NCBI GenBank assembly: GCA_021018995.1
Contig: CM037585.1
Location: 129,514,791-129,578,790, forward strand
Source: Chloranthus sessilifolius
Lineage: Eukaryota; Streptophyta; Magnoliopsida; Chloranthales; Chloranthaceae
Direction of reading: 5' to 3'
DNA: 64,000 nt
Shown piece after piece: positions 9,962-21,419 of the stretch (its first letter is position 1; each line of letters starts with the position of its first letter). The notes below the pieces were generated by a model, which saw only the letters and a list, made by a program, of their open reading frames with translations, was not told the DNA's origin and searched no databases. The translations under genes were made by a program, and so were the position numbers.

Positions 9962-11258
9962 GTGTGATATTTGACTATATTTCACACCCTAAAATCTACA
10001 TTTAGCTATCCGATGAAGTTTATTTCACAAATTTGTGAGGTTTTAAGTGTTTCAGGAAAATTTGGCCATTTACTGCATTAAAAAGCGTAAAGGAACATAA
10101 AACTAACAAACACTGGAACATTGGAGCAAAGGAAGTGCGGAGCTCGGATATTTTTGAATAATCGATCACTCGACCACATTTGGTCGATTGATCGGCATTA
10201 TAAAGGATGCTTGAAGTATGTCCACTGTTACGTATACGTTCGATCAATCGACATGTATAATGTCGATTAATCAAATTTTAAATATTGAGGAGCGCAAATT
10301 TTAAATTCAAAACCGATCGATTGACTTCAATAATCGATCAATCGATTTTGAATTTCAAATCTCCGAGCTTGGGACCTATTTAAGCAAACTCGAAAAATTA
10401 GTTCAGGGATCTTCTTAGCTATTATTATTTTTAGCACTTTAGTTTCTCTCCGATTTTTCCTTCCAAGCACTATTCTTTCAATTTTTAGGTTTAGCTTTTA
10501 GATTAGTTTAATTTCTGCATTCAATAATGGATTGTACGGGTTGGATTAAAGTTTTCATAGATTTTTGTTGGACCATTCATACGGTAGTTTAATGTTATTT
10601 CCAGTTTTTATTTCAATCATGTCTTTGTTTAATTCAATCATGTGTGGCTAAATATTCCTGAGGATGTGGATCTAATGAACCCCATCCAAGATTTTTTATT
10701 TACAATAATGTAGATCTATAGTTATGATATTATTTCATCAAAGATGCCTTGATTATTAATGCTTTATTGCTCTTATCGATGTGTGAACTCTGATTGGCAT
10801 CTGAGATATGGGTGCTAGTCATGCTTCTCCCATGATCTCGGATCTGCAATGTGGATTTCACTCCAGATTCTTTTATGATAATACTTGCAGCATTAATTCA
10901 TCATCATTAGAGATCACTTTTACGGTATATGTTTTGCTTCATTTCTTTTTCGATTGTAGGAATAGCATACTTTTGTAAATCGTAAACCAAAGATTGGAGG
11001 AGTTAGCATCCCGATCCTGTCTTTTATTCTTCATTCAATTTAATTTTATTGCTTAATCCTTATTTTATCCATCAATCTGTTTAGAAATCAGAAACTAGTT
11101 TAAATCTTGTGCTAAATCTTTGGTTGTTCTTTTAGTTAATTACTGCTTCCCCCTTATAATTTCTAACCAATCTCCGTGGGAACGATCTCGTACTCCACAC
11201 CCACTAACTACATCTTGATTCATGCGCTTGCGAGTTTAAAATAAGATTAAAATCACAA
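9962..11258 (+). repeat. Lone LTR, Athila-like
   Basis: Begins near TGTGATATTTGAC and ends near 11258. The end region has CTCCGTGGGAACGATCTCG and GCGCTTGCGAGTTTA, like the end of the Athila LTR at 54775-56311 (sense GTGGGAATGATC and GCGCTTAC). No primer site follows and no polypurine tract precedes it, so it is a solo LTR or fragment. I could not find a target duplication, and both ends are approximate. At 10150-10350 it carries several copies of TCGATCAATCGA. Confidence 0.5.
10150..10350. repeat. TCGATCAATCGA-type palindrome cluster in the lone LTR
   Basis: About six copies of TCGAT(C/T)(A/G)ATCGA-like sequence in 200 bp, for example at about 10182-10193, 10240-10251, 10313-10325 and 10331-10346. 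The motif differs from the Tekay-I unit (GATCGATCAAT) and the Tekay-II unit (TCGATTAATCGA). Confidence 0.7.
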
Positions 11259-11521
11259 CACTAGCGATAAAAGAATTACAATAGCTAAATGCATGAATGT
11301 ATGCAATATCGGCTAGGCATATTGTTACCGGGTCTAATCTTCCACAAAATCTAAGAAATTCATATTATTTTGACCAATTCAAAGGTGGAAAATGATAAAA
11401 TTGTGCATCCAACTCAAAATCAATTGATTATGAGTGGAGGGGCTTAGGATATTATAATGAGAGAAACGAGGCTATAATTTACCCAATTTGGTACTAAACA
11501 TTAATAGAAAGTGAGGTTAAT
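11259..11521. other. Unassigned spacer
   Basis: AT-rich DNA between the lone LTR and copia-1. I see no gene or repeat in it. Its last five bases, TTAAT at 11517-11521, may be one copy of the copia-1 target duplication. Confidence 0.5.
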
Positions 11522-12255
11522 GTTGAATAAAATTGGTATTGATAATGGCTCCGAAGCACAAAGTTAGCTACGATGTCTTAAAGGCAATAAGCGCCCCTAC
11601 TCCGTCGGATAAACGAAGATGCAATAGAGTTCCTAGCGAATCTGCCTTCAGGAGACAACAGAGTCTATTCTTGCTAAGAATCGTATGTTCTTTTCTAAAT
11701 TACACTTTCTAGAGAAAGAACCTGCCACACAGATTTTCTGAAATACAAAAATATTCTTAAAAAAAAATAGAACGTAAGAGAAGAAGCGAAATAGATGTTA
11801 TTATAGTTTCTATTGTGTTGTATATCTTGTGTTATTTTAATGGAGATTTTATCTCTATTTATAGAGAAATTTTGAACTATTGTGTCTTTTTAGATTACGG
11901 CGAAAAGATTTCAGATCTGTAGAGTTGTGTATTTTCAGTAAAAAGATAAATCAATTTCACTTGTGTCTTTTCAGAGAGTTGTGTCTTTTCAGATAACAGA
12001 GTTGTGTCTTTTCAGATAACAATAAAAAGATAAATCAATTTCACTTGTGTCTTTTCAGAATTACGTTGAAGAGATGTCAGACTTGTGACTTTCATATTTA
12101 CAGTGAAGAGATAAATTCAAATATAAAAAGACACTTCTTAAGAGAGATAATATTTACAAGTTCGTCATTGAATTATTATCAATATATATAATGATAATTA
12201 TAAATTTAATTTTAAAATAATAAAATATTTATTACTACACTAATATATATAATAA
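11522..12255 (-). repeat. 3' LTR of copia-1
   Basis: Shares long stretches with 26758-27451: ATTGATAATGGCTCCGAAGC near the left edge, repeated TTGTGTCTTTTCAGA blocks and CACTAATATATATAATAA at the right. A TATA-like TATAAATAGAG is seen on the - strand at about 11853-11866. Internal repeats of TGTCTTTTCAGA at 11880-12080 vary in number between the two LTRs. Confidence 0.85.
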
Positions 12256-12266
12256 TCTTCCACTTG
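12256..12266 (-). promoter_or_regulatory. Polypurine tract of copia-1
   Basis: Sense CAAGTGGAAGA next to the 3' LTR start, close to the usual plant copia tract (AAGTGGGAGA). Confidence 0.7.
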
Positions 12267-12291
12267 TTTCAAAATAAAAAAATTATGTATT

Positions 12292-14760
12292 TGTGACAGC
12301 CCGGATTTCGACACCCCGAAACCCGTGCCATCAACACGATCATCTTGACCGTGCCCCTTAGCTAAGCACGGAACATTGGCATATCAAGCAAAAATGAAAT
12401 AATAAATGGAACTGCGGAATTTAAATCTATATAAAAGCATTTCTCAAAAGACAGTTCTACCCTAATGCCTCTGCATGAATGGAGAACCGATCCGAACCAT
12501 CGATGATAGCAAATCATCACGGATGGTTCGCCCCAAAAGAATAATCTTAATTTATACATGTATATTGTTTAGCCAAAATAAGGCTTGACATACCAAGCCG
12601 TACAAATCTCTATCCAAAAGCCCTCAAAGCGGCACAACGGAGTCCTCTAGAAGAAGTCCTCAGGAGGTGGCTCCAACTCTTCACCGGCCGCAAGGTCCGA
12701 CTCACCGGGGTCAGCGTCTCCTGAAGCCTCGGCAATTGCTAGTAGTGGACCTGCGACGTATAGTCTATAGGGTGAGCTACATCCTAGCTCAATAGGGAAC
12801 AAAACACAGTTGAACATATAAATTATTACTCACATATATTCCATGATATGCCATGCATGATGTGTCTATGCAGTTACTGATGAAAACAGTTAAAAAGTAT
12901 TATATTTTACTGGTAGTTTACTCATGCCTTTATTCATTCATGAATAATGCTGAAAAGGCCTAAAGCAAAACTTAAACTTTCAACTTAAGTAATCCCCGAG
13001 TAATATAACATCGAGCCCCGATGAGATACCCATCATCGTCATCTATATAGACACTTTTAACGTATTCCCTGGGAATACAAATAGTACCCAAGCCCCTTTC
13101 CCCTGGGGGTTGGTGGCTGGGTTTCACTAGTCTCAATCAACACCCCTAGGGTGTGCTTACTGTGTACGGATAGGCCTCCGCACTGGCCTACGGTTTCGCC
13201 GCCGTATCGGTCACGGATATCCTGCCGTGTCAGTCGTGGATATCCCGCCACGTCGGTGGGGTACCCTATCAAACCTCAAATAACAAAAATATCGGTGCCT
13301 TACATATAGTTATTCACCGTGTAAATGTGCTATCTTATATCAGTTAGGCCCTATCAAACATGATCCAATCTTGGATACATCCCTGGGATGTATCCATTCA
13401 CTTGCATCACACCTGATGCTCTTATCTCTTTACTTCCTCATCCCCTGGGGATGGTTTATTATAATTACTCTTATGGATGTCACGCACACACACTTTTCAC
13501 AATCTTTAAGCAATAAAAATATTTTGAATTGAATTCTATATCACTACAGACATGCTCTTGCAAAATAAAGTACATGTTCAAGGTGTTCCCTACCTCAAGT
13601 CTTCGTTCGATCAATGCATCAAGATCCCACGTGGCTCCTTGTGCAGTAGCTCACACGTACCACCTATGGTACCACATAACATGTGAAACACATCACTAAA
13701 GATGCAATAAAGGAGGTCCAAGACCCTCCATGAAGCTTAAAGTCAAACTCAAAAGTTAACATAAACTAGCCCAGTCGATTAATCGAACTCCAAAATCGAT
13801 TAATCGAAAGTCAATATCGATTAATCGATTCTCAAATCGATTAATCGAAATTCTCTGCTCTATCAAGTCGATTCTCAATTCGAGTAATCGAATTTCCAAA
13901 ATTGATTAATCGATCCCAAATCGATTAATCGAAATTCTAAATCGATTAATCGAATTCCCATTTCGATTAGTCGATTTCTCCAAGCTGTTTTCTTTCCTCC
14001 ACTGGAGTTCACTGTAGGTTCCCAGTCGATCAATCGATTCCCAATTCGATTAATCGAAATCTAAAGTCGATTAATCGAAACTCAATTCGATTAATCGAGA
14101 TCGGGGTCCTCTGACTTTTCAACTTCTTGGCCAATTTCGATTAATCGAAACCCAATTTCGATTAATCGAAATTGCCAGATTCAGCCCCCTTTTGGTTGTC
14201 CTTCCCAATCTTTTCCCTTACTTTTTTCTTCCATTTTTCTAAGCCTTTATCCTATACTTTAACCCATTTCTAACTACAATCTAACCTTTCAATCTATGCA
14301 TTTAAACTATAAGAATTTTACCTTCAATCAATCTCAAATTGATTTAAATCAAGTGGTTGGAAAGGCTAGGGTTCCAGCTTTGGCTTGAACGGATCCTTCG
14401 CGTTGAGTCGGTCTCTTTAATGCTTGAATCCCCCTTCCAATCACCCACAATAACTCCTTGTTCAACCATTCTTTACTCCTCTCTCTCTCTTCTTTACTTC
14501 TCTCTCAACAACCCAAAACACAAATTTAGGGTTATTAAACCCTTTTATCTCTCCTCAAACTTGTGTGTTGAGCACAAGCACCGCGATAGGTGTCTGTGAC
14601 TTCACATTTACATCACACACCACACAGTCAATCAATTTATCACATCTCATCCGTTCATCACACTCTATGCTAACTATTGAACTCCTAATTGGTCAAACAC
14701 ATGACCAATGGGCACCAGATCCCGAGTCCTTTGTTTAACGTGATTTTTCGGGATATTACA
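12292..14760 (-). repeat. 3' LTR of Tekay-II (2469 bp)
   Basis: On the + strand it starts TGTGACAGCCCGG and ends GGGATATTACA; in sense TGTAATATCCC...GGGCTGTCACA. It pairs with 22897-25325. Compared with that copy it keeps about 50 bp near 13270-13330 that the other lacks, and lacks about 41 bp of palindrome repeat near 13845. Confidence 0.93.
13770..14175. repeat. TCGATTAATCGA palindrome array in Tekay-II 3' LTR
   Basis: About 15 copies of TCGATTAATCGA, often as the perfect 16-bp palindrome TTTCGATTAATCGAAA or decayed forms. Direct neighbours start 20-21 nt apart (for example from 13774 on). Two blocks are separated by a short unique stretch near 13980-14020. Confidence 0.92.
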
Positions 14761-14810
14761 TCCTCCCCACCCTGGGAATTTTCGTCCCCGAAAATAACCC
14801 AAGGGTACAT
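14761..14810 (-). promoter_or_regulatory. Polypurine tract and 3' UTR end of Tekay-II
   Basis: In sense, TTTTCGGGGACGAAAATTCC leads to the purine tract GGGTGGGGAGGA, which touches the 3' LTR. The same block precedes the Tekay-I LTR. Confidence 0.85.
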
Positions 14811-15029
14811 GCTCCCCCCCACACTCTGAGGTGAGGTGGTCTAGTTGACTCAGATGCATCCAAGTAATTACACGAATACAAGCATAGGATTATAATTTGA
14901 GGAAAATGAATGATTTACATAAAAAATTTGATTTCTATTAATATCTGAAAATTTTACAAGGCGCCACATGAGTTGGCGTACAAAATCTACATGTATATAA
15001 TCATGACTCATACAAAATAAAGACAAGAC

Positions 15030-16801
15030 TCATGCAGTCCCCTCGCCAGGTAGGTCGGTGGTCTTTGGGCAGTGCTCATCTGAGGTGATGCTTTGAGCTA
15101 GTGGGTCTCTGGAGGCCGTGGGTGCAGTGGTGGAGACCGTCTTTGGTGGGTGGTCGTGGAGGTAGCGGCCGTGGGCAGCATCTCGGTCGTGAGCGGAGGT
15201 AGATGTGGAAGGAGCCGCGTCGGTAGTGGCAGTGGTGGGATGGAAGACGGCACCCCTGTGGAAGGCGGTCCGTCCGGCAGTCCACTCCTCCTCCTGAGCG
15301 AGGTAGCGATGGTAGTCGGTCGGGTAGATGTAGCGGAGGGTGTGGAACATCAAAAAGTCCATCCTCCGGTTCATCCGTTCGTTGTTGGCCTCCATGCAAG
15401 CCAACACGTCCTCGATGGTAGGACCGGATGGAGCGGCGCGCCGACGGTATGATGAGTTGGGTGTAGCAGGCGCAGAGTGAGCGGGCGGTGTCGGTGACGC
15501 CGTGGTATGAGAGGTAGCCCTCTCTACTGATGGCTCGGTCGGGTGTGCCCCACCCACGGGTGGGTCCTGCTGTGGTGGTGGGGGTGGTGGCGGTGCGACT
15601 GCTGCTGCTGCTGCTGGAGCGGGACCCGGAGCCGGTAGGGTTCACTTGAGCAGGTTGTAGCTATGAGTCCATGAAGACTTGGAGAACGTCTTCACGCAGT
15701 CCGTAGCCCTCACCTCGTGAGGTGAGATGATGCAGGAGGGATCGTTGGAGTAGCACTCCAACATGCTCGAGATGAGGCGAGCATAGGGCATCTTCTCCTT
15801 GGGCTGGAGGTTGCCCTTCATTAGTTTGCCCTTAATGTACCTCATCCCCTCGAGGATGAGCATGGTGGCATCAAACCACCGGCCACAGAAGGCCGCGTAA
15901 AGTGCCTGTTGCACTTTTTCCACGCGCTCTGTGTCGTGGTGCATCGGGTATAGATTACACTTGATTATAGAATCAAGCATCCACATGTAGTGGGGAAGGT
16001 CAACCCTCTTGATGGAGGATCCCGACCCCTTCTTACCATTGGTCATGCGGGTCATGACCTCCTCGAATCGAGGTTCCTCCTCAAAGGGTGGAAATAGGGT
16101 GGTCTCAGGGGTAAATTCGAGGTAGCATTCAAGCACCTCGTGTATGTGACGACGAGTGATCGTGTACTCTCGACCCTCGATGGTGGTCTTGATCACATCG
16201 TCGATCGGGCCGTCCACAAGCCCTTGGTAAAATAGTCTCACCAATCTAGGGTAATAGGAACCCCGGATTGGTTTGAGAAGGTTGCCGAGACCGGCATTGT
16301 TAAGGTAATTACGAGCCCATTGGGTCTCGCCCGGTACATCGGGATTTGTGAAAAGGGTAGGGTCAATGAGGTACTCGACCTCAAAGGTCTTTGCGGCCCA
16401 CCATTCATTTGGTTGCACCACGTTAGTGGGTGGTGGGGGCATGGGGGTGGACTCGCGGGAAGACTCACGCGAAGATGCGCTCGTCGAACCGGAGGTGGTC
16501 TCCGATGCCGACGGTGAAGGAGTCCTCACCGGCGATGGGGTAGGTGGTGGTGGTGCGGCGTTCTTACGCCGAACCACCATTCATTTGGTTGCACCACGTT
16601 AGTGGGTGGTGGGGGCATGGGGGTGGACTCGCGGGAAGACTCACGCGAAGATGCGCTCGTCGAACCGGAGGTGGTCTCCGATGCCGACGGTGAAGGAGTC
16701 CTCACCGGCGATGGGGTAGGTGGTGGTGGTGCGGCGTTCTTACGCCGAACCGGTAGCTTGGAGGTTGTCTTCTTCGAAGACAATCGGGTTTTGGGCGGCA
16801 T
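15030..16801 (-). pseudogene. aORF-II: accessory ORF, homologue of aORF-I, disrupted
   Basis: Sense start at 16801 (MPPKTRLSSKKTTSK), then a Pro/Ser/Thr-rich N-terminus. The conserved region follows: WWAAKTF, YPRLVRLFYQGL, KTTIEGREYTITRRHIHEVL, VMTRMTNGKKG, YMWMLDSIIKCNLYPM, VQQALYAAFCGRWFDATMLILEGM, MPYARLISSMLECY, SPHEVRATDCVKTF, WTHSYNLL. The linker is alanine/proline-rich, and a helix-prone tail (IEDVLACMEANNERMNRRMDF) runs to 15030. Two lesions are visible. A 176-bp tandem duplication (16399-16750) shifts the frame after residue about 75. A single TGA at 15642-15644 interrupts the otherwise continuous frame between the domain and the linker. Role unknown; position after pol matches Tekay-I. 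Confidence 0.8.
16399..16750. repeat. 176-bp tandem duplication inside aORF-II
   Basis: 16399-16574 and 16575-16750 are near-identical (CCATTCATTTGGTTGCACC starts at 16401 and 16577). The length, 176, is not a multiple of three, so the copy breaks the reading frame. The two copies look almost identical, so the event is recent relative to the element. Confidence 0.92.
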
Positions 16802-17869
16802 TTTGGCGAAATTGCAAAATTCTAGGGCTTTAACTAACTCAAATTGAAAGAAGATCGCGATTTTTAGGGTTTACCGTGGGTTTTGGAGGCGTGAGCACGC
16901 AATTTCGATCCGAAACACCAACGAAAAGCAAACCCTAGGGCGTCGGATGGTCGAAGAAGAAGAAGAAGATGAAACGCCCAAAACGTCCGAGCTGAAATGA
17001 TTTCGAATGGGGAGTGAAATTCCCAAATTTTTATATATATAGGCCCCGGCTCGATTAATCGAAATCTAGAATCGATTAATCGAGATTCAAAACTAGGTTA
17101 AGCCGCTCAAAATCGATTAATCGATTTCCCAAATCGATCAATCGAAAGTCAAATTCGATTAATCGAAAACATTTCGATTAATCGAAATCGTATTCGTTTA
17201 AAAATTTAAGTTTTAGAGCTCACTGGCGCGAGCCAGTCGATTAATCGAAATCCATTTCGATTAATCGAAATTTCAAAATCGATTAATCGAAATTCACTTC
17301 GATTAATCGAAATCGTGCAGTAACTTCCAAAAATTTCAGGATTCCTTAAGTTATTCGATTAGTAGAACTATGGTTCGATTAATCGAATTCTACTCCGATT
17401 AATCGAAATCGTTTCTCTGTCTTAGAATTTTCAAGGTTCCTTTAAGCAAATCGATTAATCAAACTTTTAGTTCGATTGATCAAAATCTCAAATCGATTAA
17501 TCGAAACCTCCTCGATTAATCGAAATTATAAATCGATCAATTGAAATTGCATTCTGTGTCTGTCCTAACCCTTATCCAAATTTTCAGTTACTGGCACATG
17601 CCAGTCGACTAATCGAACAAAATCGATTAATCGAAATTCCAAATCGATTAATCGATTTGAAATTTGATTAATCGGTTTTGCCCAATTTCTGCAGATTTTC
17701 AAGTTCTTTGGTTCTTTGATTTCTCTTGGTAGTTTATGACATCAAGTGGCTCTTAGTTCCGTAAAAACACATTCACTTGGTCATGTGCATACAAAATCTG
17801 TTCAAGACCTCCAGTGATTTACAAGTATTATGAAAATCCACAAACATGCTTGTGGTTTACATTGGATTC
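16802..17869. repeat. Pol-aORF spacer with TCGATTAATCGA array (Tekay-II)
   Basis: Between aORF-II and the integrase stop. From about 17050 to 17670 it carries around 20 copies of TCGATTAATCGA and decayed forms, the same unit as in this element's LTRs. No coding signal. Confidence 0.9.
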
Positions 17870-19640
17870 TCACGTCGTTGGAAACAAGGCTGGATATTGT
17901 TCTTTCACATCGGCCTCTCGTTCCCAAGTAGCCTCTTCTTTTGGATGATTGTTCCACCGAACAAGCACTAAGGGAATCACTTTAGTGCGCAGTACTTGTT
18001 CCTTTCGATCCAAGATTTCCACTGGTTCCTCTATCATGCTCATGTCCTCACACATCTCCATAGGTTGTTTTCCTAACACATGAGATGGATCATTCACATA
18101 CTTTCTGAGCATCGATATGTGGAAAACGTTATGTACCCGATCAAACAGCGGTGGTAAGCCAATGCGATACGCAACTTCACCTACGCGTCCCAAAATTTCA
18201 AATGGTCCAACATAACGTGGGCTTAACTTCCCTCTCTTGCCAAATCTCATTACGCCTTTCATAGGTGACACTTTCACAAACACGTGCTCACCCACTTTAT
18301 AGTCGACGCTAGTCCGCTTCATGTCGGCGTAACTTTTCTGTCTACTCTATGCTGACTTCAGCCTTTCTCTGATTATTCGAACGACGGTGGCATTGTCTTC
18401 AAGTAGTTTTGGCCCTAAAACAAATTTCTCACCTGTTTCCTCCCAATTGAGGGGTGATTTGCATCGTCGTCCATACAGAGCTTCATACGGTGCCATGCCA
18501 ATGCTCGTTTGGAAACTGTTATTGTATGCGAATTCGAGCAACGGTAGATACTCATCCCAGTATCCTTGCATATCAAGCATGCATGCTCTGAGCATGTCTT
18601 CTATTACTTGGTTCACTCGCTCTGTCTGCCCATCAGTTTGAGGATGGAAAGCTGAACTAAAGTCTAGTCGTGTTCCCATTCCTTCTTGAAATTTCTTCCA
18701 AAACTTGGATGTATATAGTGGATCACAATCTGAAACTATGCTGCTTGGAATCCCATGTAACCTTACGATCTCCTTCATGTATAAGTCCACCAGTCTTCCT
18801 GCCGTATACATAGTATTGTACGGCAAAAAGTGCGCTGATTTGGTCAATCGGTCTACGACGACCCAAATGGCATTGTGTCTCTTGGCAGTACGGGGCAATC
18901 CAACAATGAAATCCATCGAGATTGATTCCCATTTCCATTCTGGGATTGGTAAAGGCTGCAATAGTCCCGCAGGATGTCTATGATCAATCTTCACTTGCTG
19001 ACAAGTCAAACACCGTGACACGTATTCGGCCACGTCTTGCTTCAGTCCTCTCCACCAGTAGTTCTTTTTCAAGTCTTGGTACATTTTGGTGCTACCAGGG
19101 TGGATAGCATAATTTGACTTATGGGCTTCATCAAGAATTGTTCGTCTTAGATCGGCATTGTCCGGAATGCATAGACGGCCCTTAAACAATAAAGAACCAT
19201 CTTCTTTAACGGAGAAGTCCGACCTGATGCCTTCACTCACGTCTTGATGAATCTTTGTTAATGCCGGATCTTTCATCTGTAGATCGTGGATATGCTCAAA
19301 TATCACTGGCTTTACCGATATGTTAGCCAAAAAGGATCCGGTAGCTTTTGACTCAATGTTCGCATCGTAGAGTGACAAGTCTTCCAATAATTTCCATCGG
19401 TGCATACCCAAAACCAAACAAGCTAACTGAGCTGAACCCTTCCGACTCAATGCATCGGCTACTACATTCGCCTTGCCTGGATGGTATTGTATGGAGCAAT
19501 CGTAATCCTTGAGGAATTCCATCCATCTGCGCTGTCTCATGTTGAGCTCTTTACGTATGTAAGCAGTATCGGAGGCTCTTATGATCGGTGAAAATCTCAA
19601 AAGTCTCACCATACAAGTAATGTCTCCAAATCTTCAGCGC
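17870..19640 (-). pseudogene. pol: pol: RNase H end, integrase and chromodomain (Tekay-II)
   Basis: The frame from 19612 has the end of RNase H ([29 protein letters not shown]), the zinc-binding region ([27 protein letters not shown]), and the catalytic core (SMDFIVGLPR, VSDCDPLYTSKFW, QTDGQTERVNQ). An in-frame TAG near 18345, where relatives have a Gln codon, ends the ORF. The same frame reopens through YKVGEHVFVKVSPMKG, LSPRYVGPFEILGRVGEVAY and HNVFHISMLRKYV. It ends in a chromodomain with EILDRKEQVLRTKVIPLVLV and EEATWEREADVKEQYPALF, stopping at 17870. The chromodomain is better preserved than in Tekay-I. Confidence 0.9.
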
Positions 19641-20961
19641 AAAAATGACTGCTGCTAGTTCCAAGTCATGAGTTGAATAATTTTTCTCGTGTTCTTTCAG
19701 CTGTCTTGATCCGTAAGTTATCACCTTCTTGTGTTGGTTGAGTACACAACCAAGGCCATTGTATGACGATCGTCAGACATGGCGTATCCTCCTTTGCTCA
19801 AGGAATCGCTAGCACTGGAGCCGAAGTGAGTCTCGTTTTGAGTTCTTGAAAACTCTTCTCGCATGCCTCACTCCACTCAAATCTTGAATCTTTTCGTGTC
19901 AGCTTCGTGAGAGGTCCCGATATCTTTGAAAACCCCTCGACAAAACATCGATAATAGCCTACTAAGCCTAGAAAACTTCGGACATCGGTCACTGTCTTTG
20001 GTTGCTCCCATTTAACCACTGCTTCTATCTTTGCTGGATCTACAGTGACACCATGCTTTGAGACGACATGTCCTAAAAAGCTAACCTCTTCCAACCAAAA
20101 CTCACATTTGCTGAGTTTGGCGTACAATTGGTGTTCACGTAGCGTCTGTAGAGCAATCCTCAAATGTTCTTCGTGTTCCATCTTGGATTTGGAGTATATC
20201 AATATATCATCAAGGAACACTACGACGCAGGAGTCCAGGTGTGGTTTAAACACTCGGTTCATCAGATCCATAAACGACGCCGGAGCATTCGTCAACCCAA
20301 ACAACATCACAAGGAATTCATAGTGTCCATATCGTGTCCTGAAAGTTGTCTTCTGGATGTCCTCTGCTTTGACTCGCAACTGATGGTATCCAGATCTCAG
20401 GTCGATCTTGGAAAAATACCTTGCTCCTTGCAGTTGGTCGAATAGATCGTCAATTCTAGGCAAAGGGTAGCGGTTCTTCACAGTGAGTTTGTTCAATTGT
20501 CGATAGTCAATGCATAGCCGCATTGACCCATCTTTCTTCTTGACAAACAAGACCGGTGCTCCCCATGGAGACACGCTCGGTCTAACAAACCCCTTGTCCA
20601 TAAGCTCTTGTAGTTGTTCCTTCAACTCTTTTAACTCAGCAGGAGCCATTCTATATGGCGCTTTCGAAATAGGCTTCGTTCCCGGTGCTAAGTCAATGGC
20701 GAATTCCACTTCTCTCTCTGGAGGTAATCCAGGCAATTCCTCTGGAAACACGTCGGCGAAGTCTCGCACAACTGCTATCTCAGAAATGACATTCTTTTCT
20801 TCCTTGTCCTCCTTTAAGAAAGCCAAGTATCCACTGCAACCCTTTCTGATCATTTTCTCGACCCTTATTGCTGAGATCAGTGGCACAGATGACGACCTCA
20901 CTCCTTGAAACCGAAATGATCTTTTTGTGTTGGGTCTGAAAATGACTACCTGTTCTTGCAA
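19641..20961 (-). pseudogene. pol: pol: reverse transcriptase and RNase H start (Tekay-II)
   Basis: The open frame 20961-19798 carries the full RT palm: [79 protein letters not shown] (catalytic Asp pair), and the connection region to PVLAIP. The RNase H N-terminal part at 19641-19797 is frame-shifted more than once, although [13 protein letters not shown] coding can still be read. The start near 20961 is an internal Met after a small deletion at the protease-RT linker. Confidence 0.88.
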
Positions 20962-21268
20962 TCGACGGTTGCCTGCAGTCTTTGCAGGATCACATCAAAC
21001 CCTTGCATGTCTAACAGTATCAACTTCGCTTCCAATTCATGCACCTCTAGGTCTCGAACTGCTACAATGATGGATTTGCAAGCTAACTCTGTGTCTACTA
21101 ACTCTCCAGTCGGAATAGACACAGATAGGACGAAGTCCAACGCCTCTGGAACAATCTTCATCTTCTTGGCGAAACGTGGAGTGACGAATGAGTGGGTAGA
21201 CCCTGGGTCTATCAACACTCTAGCGTCATATCCAACAAAGCATCCTTTTTCATATATAGTTAAAGTAC
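20946..21268 (-). pseudogene. pol: pol: aspartic protease (Tekay-II)
   Basis: Begins right after the candidate intron with TLTIYEKGCFVGYDAR and has the active-site region VLIDPGSTHSFV. The usual D-S/T-G is D-P-G here; Tekay-I shares the Pro (LIDPAH). It then reads [11 protein letters not shown], where a short deletion removes the GMDWL segment kept in Tekay-I and shifts the frame. It processes Gag-Pol in a working element. Confidence 0.8.
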
Positions 21269-21419
21269 CTATAGTATACATACATACATCAAAATATACC
21301 CTTAATTCACATATAGATTTAGTATTGAGAAAAAGAATCTATACAATTCCTAATGCATGTACCTTCTCTATCTAAAATTTTAATGAAATGGGATTTTCTT
21401 TAATTTAAAAGAGTCTCAC
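21269..21419 (-). other. Candidate 151-nt intron between gag and protease (Tekay-II)
   Basis: In sense the donor is CAAG|GTGAGA (boundary 21420/21419) and the acceptor ACTATAG|GTACT (21269/21268). Removal joins gag VIQ through a split Gly codon to the protease frame. Position, phase (1) and length (151) equal the interval 560-710 in Tekay-I. The interval is AT-rich and stops the gag frame within a few codons. Confidence 0.65.

Noticed and set aside
13057-13272. 71-codon ORF seen in both Tekay-II LTRs
   Set aside because: Present twice only because the LTR is duplicated; no homology to known proteins and no other support.
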